This document shows positions 47,701 through 58,769 of a stretch of DNA of 64,000 nt, in pieces. Under the pieces are notes generated by a model, which had not been told where the DNA came from, did no database searches, and saw only the letters and a program-made list of their open reading frames with translations. Positions within the stretch are counted from its first letter, which is position 1, and every line of letters begins with the position of its first letter. Source of the DNA: Oscheius onirici. Its lineage: Eukaryota; Nematoda; Chromadorea; Rhabditida; Rhabditidae. The translations under genes and the position numbers were made by a program. The stretch spans positions 7,240,501 through 7,304,500 of the forward strand of contig OW051470.1 in the NCBI GenBank assembly GCA_932521025.1. The letters run 5' to 3'.

Positions 47701-49095
47701 AAAGACTTGTTTGTTGTGTATTTGAACATAGTTCATGTGTTTGATAATTTCTAAAATTGGAAAGCTTAGGAACCTCTATTGATCTGTGTAGATGTTATCT
47801 TGGTAGACTCACCCAATCCAATGGTAGATAACGAGATGAAGAAGAAATACAAAGAAGTGAAGAAGCTCCATCTCTCTTCCCAGAGCAGGAACAGAATGGC
47901 GCAGAAGCAAATCCACCCGATGCAGATGAACAGAGCCAACCAGACTGGAATGGTGCTGCTTTCTTTCTCTTTGGAAGGCTGTTCTTCTTCGACAAGTCCC
48001 TTTTCCGGATCCACTCTGCCGAACTTTGCTTTGGCCATTTTCCCTGCTTCTTTGATGTGCCGTCGGTATCGTCTCCACCAAACTCCGACCAATTCAGTTA
48101 GCTGTCTTCCGGTGTTGGAAAGAATGGCCAGGACTAAGGGAATTCCTGTAGAATTTGTTCCAAGCTCAAAGACAAAAAAACCTACCGACGATGGCATAGA
48201 GGACAGTCAAAGATCGTCCCAGCATCGTCCTCGGCACAATGTTACCGTAACCGATTGTCGTAAAAATGGTCCCGACGTAGAAAAGGGCTCCCCACATGTC
48301 CCATTCCAGAGCTTCGGGAAGTTTTACTCGTTCCAGTTCGTATTCAAACTTGTCCAGTAACTTCCGAGCTTCCATGTAGTCATTGACTCTCAAGTGAGCT
48401 GCCATATCTTTCACACAAGAGCTTCGGAGTCTTTCCAGAGCATTCTTCTCCTTTCTGAAATGGAATTTGATTTTTTTGCAGAGATTTGAAAGTATTTTGT
48501 TGTAGCTTGGGAAAACAACAAAGAAACTCAGGTCAAAATGCTGAACAGAGACTCAAAGATAAAAATAATGGAATGTTCTTAGAGTTTTTCGCGTTCCGAA
48601 AAGGTCAGAAAGGGGAAAGAGATGACAGCGAAGTTATGATCTGAAACCAGAAGTCAACTGTGATCGAGACTTTCAAAAGGCTGCAAACTATTTCGCTGCA
48701 ATCGCTTTAGTTTTAGTCTTCAAGGAACAATCAGTATTCAGAAGAAGGTTACGATTCTACTAACTCTTTGGATTCAAACCGGGGAGATTCTCGAATAATA
48801 CAAAAGATTGCCTATTGTGTCAAAAAAAATGAGGGGGGGGGGGGGGGGTTAAACGATTCCATATGACTCACACTTTGAGCAACTTTTCGTTCTCATTCTC
48901 GACGATGTAGAACATCCATGCTCCTATTATCGCGTAAAAGAGGAGCAGTAGAAACGGAGCAAACTGCCTCCCGTACCATTTGTCATAGTAGTATTTCAAG
49001 AGTCCGAGAGTTGTTGTTGGCTTCGGGGCCAGACTGGCTCGATGTGCAGGAGTCGTCACATCGACAATACTTCGTCTCGGACCGGCCCCGATCAT
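44755..49095 (-). CDS. Two-pore-domain potassium channel (TWK/K2P)
   Basis: Background potassium channel subunit of the plasma membrane, expressed in nerve or muscle in C. elegans relatives. Exons 49095-48872, 48454-48186, 48145-47813 and 47373-46979 join in phases 2, 1, 1. TM1 is FAPFLLLLFYAIIGAWMFYI. Pore 1 filter is TIGYG in FTTIGYGNIVPRTMLG. TM2-TM3 flank a cytoplasmic loop (VDPEKGLVEEEQPSKEKESS). Pore 2 filter is TIGLGD, its final G-D split by the intron. TM4 is VMFILVIIGLSIVSMLLSVI. A very long C-terminal tail in about seven more exons (46885 to 44755) is Ser/Asp-rich with many potential phosphosites (CTRQDSFEDHSFQTSLADSV) and ends QYSVDDDKNS. The ATG at 49095 directly follows a TTTCAG acceptor, suggesting trans-splicing. 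Joins in the tail are less certain than in the pore region. Confidence 0.87.
48833..48848. repeat. 16-nt poly-G tract in K2P intron 1
   Basis: Uninterrupted G run on the plus strand (poly-C in the sense of the channel gene), about 23 nt past the exon 1 donor. It resembles the tract at 38093 in position and polarity. Confidence 0.85.
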
Positions 49096-51039
49096 CTGAA
49101 ATATTTTTAAACATTTCCTATAGAGAAACAAGGATACCGAATCATCTGTAAGGGAGAAATAGGAGAGGTGTGCTTTTGAACCGAGGGAAGTTCCAGAAAG
49201 CTGCGAAATCGGTCGGGAGCACCTGTAATTCGAGAGGTTTTACACACCAGACACCGTCAAGAAACATCAGGCGAGCTGATCACGTGGACTAGAGAGATCG
49301 TTATTTTTATATGGAAGTTGGCCAAGTCTTCAAGATCAATCTGTTTGGCAATTCGAACACATTCTCAATTCCTCGATCTTTGTTCAACGTGGGAAATGGA
49401 ACACAAAGAGGTGAAAGTGGAAAAAGGGAAACTTTGCCTAGTTTTCAACGTTTTCTCAAGTGACAAGGTTTTCAAAATGTCGATGTTCTGTGTTGAATCA
49501 AAGACCGAAATCCAGAACTGTTCAAAAGAACATCGAAATCCACTTTAAATTGCTCCCAAGTCTCTGTGTGTGTGTGTCTGAAGCTCTAATTGAGGATAAG
49601 GAGAGGAGCTTTGTGCGCAAATTAGTTTTTAACAAGTCGCGACAGGAAAAGCAAGTGCGCGAAGGATCCTAACGACTTTGGTACTTTCTTTGGAGGGTCA
49701 GAGAGAGTGTCTGGAGGAGAGTAACAAAGGAGGAATGAAAAGGAAACCATGACTAGGGCTCCGTGACAGAGCGAAGTCATGAACTTATACTTTAGCCCTG
49801 GAAGGGCGTTGCCAACCTTGTTTACTGTAAAGCTCACAATCTTTGACAGTTGGATCATATACTTACTCCAAGACCAACTTTCTAGCAAGACATTATGAGA
49901 TATAGGTTTTCAAAAATTCTTCGTTCTGTAAAGTTGTAAAGCCAAGGCAAATGACTACAACCTTGAAAAAGGATATTGTGAAGTGTCATTTTGTCCCAGA
50001 AAAGTAGAGGGAAAAGTATAAAAGGGTTCAATTGAAAAACAAGATATTATTGTGTATAAGAGACCCTGCTTGAAACATCAACTTTTTGCCTCAAAGAGAA
50101 GTAGAAAAGAGGTTCAGTGAGAGAGCATCAATTGTCCCCTTTTTTATGGGGCCTAGGAGTGTCTCTGACTCTACTAGCCGGACAGTTGTACACGATCAGC
50201 TGATCTAGTTAGAATCCAGTAGGATTTAGAGGATGGGTATGAGTCGAGTTTGACTGGAAAGTGAACAGAAGTAAGTTAAAAAAGAGCCAACTGTTGACAG
50301 CCTTTCGTCAGATGAGGTGACACTACTGGACAACTGGGGGTATCCGGACAGAAAAACAATAATATCTAGCGACACAACTGTCTTTTAGCTCATGGAGAGC
50401 GGAAACTACTGGATCATGTCACTGGAGGCCGGAAAGAGTAAAATACGACGAGTGAGCAAGATGGATTCTGTTGTCAGTTGGTGGAAGAATGAGTGGAAAC
50501 AATCTTGTCTGATATCAGCTGTCGCTACGGGATTCACACACTCGAGAGACTTGAACAAACTTTTCGAGTTGAAAATTAACCGTTCAAAGTCTCCGATTTC
50601 TATTTTTTTGTCGGCCCGAGACGGCAACTGTTGGTCAGCTTTAGTTTCAGAGAGAGTGGGAGCAAAAACAGAGTAATACTCCGAGTCATTGTGATAAACT
50701 TTTTCCAGCTCAATGTCTTGCTAACAAATCACTGCAAGTGTCATCTGCGTGGGCCCCTCGGACGGCTGTTGTTTTGGCGGAAAAACTGCTTCCAGGTGCC
50801 TGATAAGACCCGTCAATTTGACAGCCAGACCCTGTGGCTGTAATCCCACGACTCTGACAGCTGACCGAACTCTCTACTCCAAACTTTGACAAGGAAGCCC
50901 GTAGACTAAAGATTGAAAAAGTGGCTGAAGAAGTGAGTGTAGGATGGCACAGCTGACACACTTTCATTCCTTCATTTATAGCCTCCTCCGAGAGTCTGTC
51001 GGGGGAACAAAAACATTTTATAGGATCACTCACCTGTGA

Positions 51040-51190
51040 TTGTCATAGTTGCTCCGCAGAATCTCGTCCGTGTAGCCTTCTGCTAGCTGAGTGGTGGTGG
51101 GAGAGAGATGACCTCCGAATGCTCGAGGATCCATAATGACCCTGCCCTTTGCCAAAAGAGGTATCATGGCCGGATGGTAAGGGACACCTG
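51040..51190 (-). CDS. Orphan exon, possible alternative 5' exon of the K2P gene
   Basis: Between an AG acceptor (CTTCAG, about 51190) and a GTGAG donor (about 51042) one frame is open throughout: VPYHPAMIPLLAKGRVIMDP, RAFGGHLSPTTTQLAEGYTD, EILRSNYDNHR. It looks like genuine coding sequence on the strand of the K2P gene 1.9 kb upstream. Its phase 2 end does not join the K2P exon at 49095 in frame, so an intervening exon is needed or it belongs to another gene. Confidence 0.35.
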
Positions 51191-51869
51191 AAGAATTTAA
51201 ATGTACTCATAAGTAGGACGATCGTAGATTATTTGGTTTTTACGAAAAGGCATGGCTAAAAATAGTCACTTTTTAGTATCCCTGGATCTCGAAAACTCTG
51301 TAATTTAAAAGGTCATCTTGGCTTATTTAAAAGGACTGTTACAACAAGGAATCTGGTATTACGGTAAAGTTATTGCATTGATGATTTCTGTACCGCCTCT
51401 GAACACTCTAAGTTCAAACTTACTTCGAAACCAGTAATAATCTGAAACGAAATCAACCAAAAAGAACAAAATAAGTTCGAGTATATTCTCCGTGAGTATA
51501 TTCTAGAAATCTTTCTTCTATTGACAGAAGCGGTTTTTTACGGATCTAGTCTACGGCTTGGAGATGTTTTGGAATGGTCAGGAGTTCAAAATTGAGGTCA
51601 GTTAGCGTCCCATTTCTGGAACCCTTTTCCAGTTTCTTGTCACACTACCAACAACAGAAATGCGCTTGAAACTACAATGTTATCTGGTAGGGCCGAATAT
51701 ATCACGAAGATCAGAACACCTGGAACGACTAACCGTCCTGCAGCAATACAAAAACCATAGCTGTACAACTGAGTCTATTTGATCAAATACGACTAATCAA
51801 AGCTAACTCTCTGTAATTGTCAGTAACTTTCTAACTGTACTTGTACAGAACGAAACTCTTGTAATCTCT

Positions 51870-52010
51870 ACTATCTAAAGCGCAATGGTGTCTGTCGTGG
51901 ACTCTGCAGGGATGTTTGTTTGTCCGAAGCCACGAACTTTTGGTGTATTGTTAAGAGTCGCCACTTCCACCCAGACGACCCGGGTTCGACTCCTCTCCTC
52001 GCCAAACATT
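51870..52010 (+). repeat. tRNA-like dispersed element
   Basis: The 3' part has GACCCGGGTTCGACTCC, a consensus B box and T-arm, ending CCTCGCCA. The 5' part, GCAATGGTGTCTGT then GGACTCTGC and TGTTTGTTTGTCC, is repeated with changes at 53108-53170 (GCAATGGTGCCTGT). It looks like a tRNA-derived short interspersed element. Confidence 0.45.
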
Positions 52011-52057
52011 TTTGCCAAATTATTTTGAGTAGGAAATCGAGTCAGGGTAACCCGTAG

Positions 52058-52175
52058 GGGATCGGAAGCGATCGGTTGACTAGAAAAAGGATCAGAAGAG
52101 ATCGGTTGACTAGGGAAGGGAGCAGAAGGGATCAGAAGAGATCGGTTGATTGGGGAAGGGATTAGAAGAGATTGA
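52058..52175. repeat. Tandem repeat of about 30 bp, four degenerate units
   Basis: The core GATCAGAAGAGATCGGTTGA followed by a CTAGGGAAG-like stretch recurs about four times with substitutions. It begins about 50 bp after the tRNA-like element. Confidence 0.75.
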
Positions 52176-53107
52176 GAGTAATCCGTTCAAGAAAAAAAAT
52201 TGAACAGCATAAAAACGTTGCTACTCAGGTGAAAAAATCCGATTTGATTCATAAAATGTTATCTTTCCTTAAATAGACTATAAAGGCGACGAAGTCGCCG
52301 AAGGCGGCTGGTTCTAAAGAAGAAAGGTGTGAGAAAAGAAGCAAATTGCGCTATAGACTGGCCCTTCGAGCTCCCCTCTCTTGCCGTAAACAGCTTGTTG
52401 TAACTGCGCGGCTGGCCACAACCAGGCGCGCGAAACCAATTCGAGTCGGAAGCATCAATTAGACTCGGGAGCCGTTCCCCTTTTTGGACAAACAGTGTCC
52501 TTTGGAAGCACTCGGAGTCCGGTCTGGGAGAGCCAAAGGGCACAAAAAGTCCCTTTTTGGGCACGAGCGCGTCCCACTTTTCCAAGATGATCTGATGGCA
52601 TTGAGCGGACTCTGAAAGTGTGCTCGGCATCCGGTCCCACAGACGGGAATTATGTCTCCCGGTCGGCCTATTTATTCGGAATATTTCCTCGAACCCTCAA
52701 AGCAAATAAAACGACTGGCCGGCGGGAACTGACGGCAGAATCTCGAGGTGCCAGGTCAACTAACACATTGTGCTCTTTTTGGAATCTGACACTTTTGAAA
52801 GAGAGAAATAGACTCGGGACTGAGCAAACATGAGGAAACTTTTTGACCTTTCGAACTGAATATCCCAAAGGTAATTCTGGTAATACCCGTAGAGATTTCA
52901 GATCAGAAAGACATGGAATAAAGCAAAGGAAATCTCCATCTTCTTATCGAAGAAACTCGACCGGAGTTATTCCAAAGCAGATATCTAGAGAAGAAAGTGG
53001 AAGCAAGCAAATTGACGGAGGGAAATTGACTCTGTAAAGCTCTGTCCATCGAAATCTCCAACAATGTCGCTTGAACCACCAGCGATCCCCTCGATGAACT
53101 CAAATCT

Positions 53108-53170
53108 CTCTGTACTAAGCAATGGTGCCTGTGGGCGACTCTGTGTTTGTTTGTTTGTGTTTGTCCAGGA
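53108..53170 (+). repeat. Second copy of the 5' part of the tRNA-like element
   Basis: GCAATGGTGCCTGT, GCGACTCTG and TGTTTGTTTG parallel the element at 51870. The B-box half is absent here. Confidence 0.4.
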
Positions 53171-54649
53171 CCTCAAATGGTCGTGAGAAGGTAAAATTGT
53201 CAGAAGTATATCGTCAGTTTTGAATTTGGAGTGGAGACAATTTCGTCGAGACAATTTTTTTTTGCCAAGAGATACCGAGTTGCAAGGGAATCTAGAACTT
53301 TGGCAGAACTTGTTTCTTACTTTTGAGCTAGGGCGGCGACAACCATCGTTGACGGCTGAGCAGACTCTATAACTTCGAAGAGTAGGTTTGGTTGAAAGGT
53401 TTGGCTCAAATTACAAAGAAAGTATCAAAAACGAGCCAAATGTATGAGATTTCGGAAATATTTGACAGTTACTTGGCATACTGACTAGATTCACTGTCAA
53501 GATCTATTGGTATGCAACTCTCGTAGTTCTGAATCAGCCGAGTATATTTCGGCTAAATTGTGTAGACATAGACAGTCGTTGTCTGAACCGCGAGAGTTCC
53601 TTTTCTCCCTCTCGCCGAACTGTTCCGTTGAACCCGGCAGTGGTCAGTTGTGTACACGAGATGCCCTCTAGCGTCCAACTGGTCCTTTCAGGCTCCCCAT
53701 TTTTCTCGTGTGGAATGTTTCGGGCCGTGTTTCGGTGCTGCTCAAACAGTGGTCAAAAAGCGTCGACGGCGTCCCGAAAAGGGCCACTCCTTCTCCCCAC
53801 CTTTGGATTTGGCACGTGGATCTCAAATAGAGAGCCTTGGCAAACAGACGGAGAGAAATGGAAACATTTTTCCTTCTTGAACTAGACACAGGTGTTTTTC
53901 AGAGTGAGTCACTGAGGCTGCAAATAATGGAGGGAGCCTCTGAATGGAGAGAACTTGCCGTTGGACATAACCGTTATTCATTCGGGGGAAAACTGGTATA
54001 CGTAGTGACTGTGACTCACAGACAAGCGTATGAGAGGAAGAGAATGGCTGTGAGAAAGTTATTCAAGCAGAAATCTCCTTCTCTGAATTTCACTGAACAG
54101 AACACAGATTATCAAGACACGATGGACAACGGGTCAAACACGCTACCGAAACGTCTGTCTGTTTGTACATGGCCACGAGAATCGTCGTTTAAGTAATTTG
54201 AACTTGGAGTTTTTACAGTCTTTGGCTTCTACTGTGTCAGAGGCAAGTAGACAACTTTAGAAAACGGTAAGGATCAGGTTGAAAAGTTTTCTACCAGGCT
54301 AAGCTGCTTCATTAAGGTTACCGGATTATTCTCATACTCGACCAGTGAAACTTTTACAGATAAGATTGCTTGATAAAGACGGTCCTTAATATTGTCTTCA
54401 CAACATCATTACCTTTTTACTGATCACGTGATCGTTAGAAACTGGATCCGTAGCTTCCAGGATACTCGGAGCAAGAACTCCGGAAGAGAACTGTCAACTC
54501 TTTCACACGACCTCTGGCGGATTCAAATCGCTTGGAGCTTGCGTCACGCGGCCCGTCGTTGCAACGCTGTTTTGTGTTTGCCTGCCCGGTTTCCGTCGCC
54601 GCGGTCCGTTATAAGGGGCCCTGATCGCTCTGTCCGGACACATCTCGGG

Positions 54650-55619
54650 ATGCTTCGTCTTACCATCGCCTCTGCCCTCCTCGCCGTCTGCGCTGCTCAG
54701 CTGCCCGGTACGTAGCACCGTCTCACACACTTATGCACACACACATTTTCTTTCCATTCACCTTTTCACCACACAAAAAAGCACCAAATCGACTCCCGCA
54801 TGTTTCTTAACCCTCCGGTCTAACTTCAGCTGCCCCACTCTACTCTGCATGTGGTCCCAGCGTGGCTTGTGCCGCTCCGGCGGTCTGTCAAGCCGCTGTC
54901 TGTGTCCCAGCAGCAAGACCTCCTCTGCCTGTCCTTCGCACTCCTACTTATTATGCCCCTGCTCCAGTTGCCGCCCCGCTCGTCGCTCAGCAGCCAATCG
55001 GATGCGCTCCGGGATGTCTTCCTAGCGCTGCGTAAGTCTTGAGCCTCTTTCCGTTTTTGATTCATCGTGTTCAGCTGTATCGGAGGTGCTTGCCAGTGTG
55101 CCAACCCGGCTGTCGTCTACAGCCCCGTCGTTGGATGTGCCCCAGTCGCCCCAGTTCCCCTAGCTCCCGCTCCCGTCGTCGCTGGACGTCTGATCCCTCA
55201 GGTAGGTCTTTCACTACTTTTGCAGTCTTTTTGACCATTAAAACTGAACGAAACTGTTTCCAGGCTCTCCCTGGAGCTCCTTGCGAGCCCGGAGTCGAGT
55301 GCACTGGAGGATCGGTCTGCTCTCTCGGAGTCTGTGTCTGCCCTCCTGAGTTGGTCCAGGAAGGTACCGTCTGCATTGCCCGCACCATCTATGGAGTCGT
55401 TCCTCCGGTTGTTCCCGTCGTTCCGACTGTCCCCGTCGCTCTCGGAGCTCCCTGCATGGCTGCCCCGATCCCCGCTGCCTCTCCCTGCGTCGCTGGAGCT
55501 GTCTGCTCTGCCGGACTCTGCCAATGTGCTCCCGCTTTCACCCCCATGGCCGGAGGATGCATCCGCAGAAGTGAGTTTTCAGACAAATTCGAGAAGTAAC
55601 CATGAGAAATTCAGAGTAA
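54650..55619 (+). CDS. EB-module Cys-rich secreted protein 1
   Basis: Secreted extracellular or cuticle-associated protein of about 232 residues. Exons 54650-54707, 54830-55031, 55075-55201, 55264-55570 and a 5-nt coding remnant 55615-55619 (K then stop) join in phases 1, 2, 0, 1. Signal peptide MLRLTIASALLAVCAAQLP. Cys-Pro-Ala-rich segments follow: CGPSVACAAPAVCQAAVCVP, then CIGGACQCANPAVVYSPVVG. The typical EB module is PCEPGVECTGGSVCSLGVCV-CPPELVQEGTVC, and a second is PCMAAPIPAASPCVAGAVCS-AGLCQC. EB modules are nematode extracellular domains of unknown ligand. TATAA lies 40 nt before the ATG. It is a paralogue of the gene at 57337; the sperm-gene cassette copy 2 lies between them. Confidence 0.8.
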
Positions 55620-56012
55620 GCTGTGATCATTTCCACGCCATTCCTTCCGTATTTATCTGTATATTTGTGGTGAACCAAGGCAATGAATCGTACGGTTTTC
55701 AATTTCTTTGTTGGCTTTGTATCTTAGGCGGCAAGGTTCTGACCCATTGTACAAATACGAAAATAGTATGTAGAAGGCAGTGTTGAGATTTGAGGTAGAG
55801 GGGGAGATTAAAAACTATTGAGGGTGAGGCGGATGAGGCTGCTTTCCGGAAAGAGCAGGCAAAGTTGGAAAAGGCATACTTGCGATCTGATAGTTGCCTA
55901 CAGAATAGCATAGGGTAACTTACCGAAAGATATCAGAGATTAGAACAAAGGAGGTCTTTTACTTTTATTCTTGTTCATCGCTCTCACTTATCCTGCATCT
56001 CTTCGATCTTGT

Positions 56013-56249
56013 TCAGCTTCTGGAGCTGCGAGAGGACGGAGTGTAGGAGCGAGTCGTGGAGATGTTTTCGGCGAAGGAGACACGCCGTTTCGGACTCTTG
56101 CTCTTCCTCTCGGATCTGTTGTCCGCAGGCGGAGCCGATCGACGATGAAGCTGGTCCGGTAGCTGACACTTTCCATCGCAGCTGGACCGAAGATGGTAGT
56201 TTCTGCGAGTAGGCATCGGAGACGTCCTTCTGCTGTCAGTAGTGGCCAT
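56013..56249 (-). CDS. Small basic RVSF-motif protein, copy 2
   Basis: Identical in protein sequence to the 78-residue protein encoded at 41004-41240, with the same RVSF motif, the same 132-bp head-to-head promoter gap and its own AATAAA. See copy 1 for the reading. Here it lies between two EB genes on the opposite strand from both. Confidence 0.65.
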   Translation of the reverse strand: MATTDSRRTSPMPTRRNYHLRSSCDGKCQLPDQLHRRSAPPADNRSERKSKSPKRRVSFAENISTTRSYTPSSRSSRS

Positions 56250-56381
56250 AATGAGCCCAACTTTCTTTTTGACTAGTTCTAGAAACTCTCTCAACTTGTC
56301 GACACTAATTTCTCTCAAGGCTGACAGCTAGTGCCACTCAACAGTCTGCTGCTCTACGAAGAAGGTCGACTAGCGAAGAAG

Positions 56382-56843
56382 ATGGCCGAGGAGACGAAGG
56401 ACCAAGAAGAGCAGAAGAAGGAGGAGGAGAAGAAGGAGAGCCAGAAAAGCAGCAAGATGGGAAACGCTCTGTGTTTGGACCCGGAGACGGCCTACTTCAG
56501 TCCGGGCGGCAGCAAATCGGAACACATGCTGGTCAACACGTTCGAGCATCGTCTGGCTGTCAAGATCCGCAGCAGCAACAACCAACTCTACCGTGTCCAT
56601 CCGGTGGCCATGTTCATCGAGCCCGGTCAGTGTCAGAACGTGACTGTGACCCGACTGGCCGGTCCGGCTCGAACTGACAAACTCGTCATCCAGTTCGTCG
56701 CCTGCTCCAAGGAGGAAACGGATCCGAAGGAGGTCTACACGAAGCTGGCCAAGGATGTCAGACCGGAGACTATTCGACTCGATCTCAAGATAATCGACCA
56801 GAAGAAGAGCAAGTATACCTCCATGGAAGTCGTCGGCGAATAG
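56382..56843 (+). CDS. MSP-domain sperm protein (SSP/MFP1-like), copy 2
   Basis: Protein identical to the 153-residue product of 40410-40871: an acidic/Lys N-terminal extension, then the MSP-fold domain. Complete with its poly(A) signal. Identity of both copies, with no silent differences seen in the coding region, points to a very recent duplication, gene conversion or an assembly duplication. Which copy is ancestral is not clear. Confidence 0.85.
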   Translation: MAEETKDQEEQKKEEEKKESQKSSKMGNALCLDPETAYFSPGGSKSEHMLVNTFEHRLAVKIRSSNNQLYRVHPVAMFIEPGQCQNVTVTRLAGPARTDKLVIQFVACSKEETDPKEVYTKLAKDVRPETIRLDLKIIDQKKSKYTSMEVVGE

Positions 56844-57336
56844 ACGCAAAGAAAAAGCTAGTTCAGAGGCAATAAACTCTTTGCCAACTGCCTCTTCTTC
56901 TTGTATTTTTGTTCTTCATGTTAGAGTACATCTACCGGACCTTTCTCATGGTTTTTTTTGGGAAACTTTCGTACTCTGGGACAAAGGGAGACATGACTTT
57001 TTATGTGTTAGAATTGATTTCGACTTCTTATCGTCTACCACAAGCACTTTTATCACAGGATCTCATGAACTGCTGATCCTTTTTTGGCGCCAGACTTTTC
57101 GTTCTGAAACATGCTGTGTCTGAGACTCGGGACGCCGCAGTACCCTCTTCTCTAATATTTTCAATTCCTTCCTATTCTTTTCATGACTTCTGCTTTTTGT
57201 AGCCAAACAGTCTGTCCTCCCTAAAGCGTTTCGGAAAGTGTCTCAGGTTGCACCGGGTCTCAAAGTGCATTCTTTTGTGTATGGTCGTGTCTCCCATAAA
57301 AGAGCTGACCCGAGTCTCCAGTCGAGTCCTCTTTCA

Positions 57337-58769
57337 ATGTTGCTACCCCTTTTTCTCCTTCTTCCTTCTATTCTGGCCGGGCCTTCTCCAACTCCGGCAG
57401 CTTCTCCTCTTTTCGCCTCCTGCTCTTCAAACCAACGATGTGAAGGAACAGCAGTCTGTCGATTTAACATCTGTCTGCCTCCGACCAATCCTGTTCCGGT
57501 ATATTCTCATGGCAACAAGACTTTCACAATCCAGGTAGGAGGAACTGAGATCCGTGTCAAGGGCAGAGTGTTGCACGGAGATCCAGAAACACTGGTATTT
57601 CGCAGACAAATGGTCGGGCTTGAAAAAGCTTAGCTGGTCTGGCAGAAAACAGGAATACGGAACTATACTGCTTGTGGAATTTTTTCTGACGGGTTCTTAA
57701 TTGTTGCCAGCTAAGAACGGAACGTGTGGAACGGAGTGACAAGGCGGGCGTGTACTGGAGTCTAGAATCAGCGACAGAACGAAGTACTAGGTGGGCGTTG
57801 CGAACCTTTACTCTGTGTTAAAACTCTAACCGTGAAAAATTACCAGAAAAGTTTAATGTTATGGGGAATTAATTTGTGACCGTCTTCCTAAGTGGGTATT
57901 CCTGTTTGAGTTCAGACAGCACACCACCGCAGTCTTTCGGATGAAGAAATATGTCTTTCCCGTGAACTCCAATCATCGGTTTCTCTCCAAGTGTGCGCAC
58001 TCCGAGCTTGAATGTCTTTGACTTCGATGCAAAAATGATGCAATCCACCGTCTTTGTTCTTGTTCATTAATCTTCTTGGCCCTTTTAGCGTTCTAGTCTT
58101 GCCTTCTCGTCGCCATTCTTGGAAATCTTTTGAATAGCAAAACTTGTAAATGTTCCAAAATTTGCTAGACACACAGACTGTTCAAGTTGTGATGTATTCT
58201 GGTAGATGACCAAGACTTCGGATCGGGCAAGCCAGGTTTTCTTTCTAGCTAGACGCTAAGGAGGTTACCAAACTCAAACGCACATCTTCTACCGGACAAA
58301 CCAGTGATTTTCAGCCAAAAGTGAACATTCTGGGAGCCACAGCCCGTCCAGCACAGCTCATTAAAAACTACATGATACAGGGTCCGATGATGACCATTTC
58401 CGCCTCTTGTCAGCCGAAATGTGTTGGAACCGCAAGGTATTTGGATTTTAGTACCTCCACAAGATTCAAACTTTCAGCTGTTTTCAAGGTTTCTGTCGTT
58501 GCGTGACTGGGATCGTCTACTCACCATTGACAGGCTGTGGAATCGCTGCTGGAGGCCGACCTATGCACGCTGTCCCTGTAGCTCCAGTCAGAGCCATTCC
58601 ACAGATTCTTCCGGGAGAAAGATGTGATCCTGGAGCAGAATGCACTGGAGGGTCTATCTGTAACACTGGGATCTGTACATGTCCACCGGAACTCGTCCTG
58701 CAGGGACGCGTCTGTGTCGCAGCCACCGTCTTGGGACTAGCTCACAGAGGTCTCCCTGGTTATCAGTGA
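57337..58769 (+). CDS. EB-module Cys-rich secreted protein 2
   Basis: Secreted paralogue of the 54.6-kb gene, about 203 residues. Exons 57337-57534, 58315-58436 and 58478-58769 join in phases 0 and 2. Signal peptide MLLPLFLLLPSILAGP. The first Cys cluster is CSSNQRCEGTAVCRFNICLP. Exon 2 ends CQPKCVGTA and joins CFQGFCRCVTGIVYSPLTGC. The EB module RCDPGAECTGGSICNTGICT-CPPELVLQGRVC is nearly the same as in the paralogue. AATAAA follows at about 58804. Intron 1 (780 bp) is long and holds an antisense epimerase fragment (57869-58075) and a dispersed repeat. A CATAAAA lies 43 nt before the ATG. Confidence 0.77.
57599..57670. repeat. Dispersed repeat, copy 2
   Basis: TTCGCAGAC, then GAAAAAGCTTAGC and TCTGGCAGAAAACAGGA match 62530-62610. 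It lies in intron 1 of EB gene 2, just past the exon. Confidence 0.6.
57869..58075 (-). pseudogene. Methylmalonyl-CoA epimerase gene fragment
   Basis: Minus-strand relic of MCEE, the mitochondrial enzyme of propionate breakdown that interconverts methylmalonyl-CoA epimers. One frame reads NKNKDGGLHHFCIEVKDIQ, with the metal-binding His of the family. The next part, GVRTLGEKPMIGVHGKDIFL then HPKDCGGVLSELKQEYPL, lies in another frame, and roughly ten residues normally between them are missing. The stop is at 57871-57869. No upstream exons of the gene are visible. It is nested antisense in intron 1 of EB gene 2. A broken gene duplicate or captured fragment fits; the live gene must be elsewhere. 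Confidence 0.75.

Larger units (their letters stand above)
49096..54649. other. 5.5-kb region, mainly repeats and no firm gene
   Basis: It holds one exon-like segment (about 51040-51190), tRNA-like and dispersed repeats (51870-52010, 53108-53170) and a tandem repeat (52058-52175). Open frames at 52259-52630 (-), 53650-53880 (+, with KKRRRRPEKG) and 53837-54196 (+) have no recognisable domain and lack clear exon structure. Promoters of the K2P and EB genes must lie at its ends. Confidence 0.4.
55901..56951. repeat. 1,051-bp inverted duplication, copy 2
   Basis: Reverse complement of 40302-41352. Coordinates map as x to 97253 minus x across the whole length, so there are no indels between copies. 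Located between two EB-module paralogues. Confidence 0.92.

Noticed and set aside
52259-52630. 123-codon minus-strand frame with a GC-rich hairpin-like GGCGACGAAGTCGCC.
   Set aside because: No recognisable domain and no exon structure; the region is repeat-rich. Possibly part of a mobile element, but unsupported.
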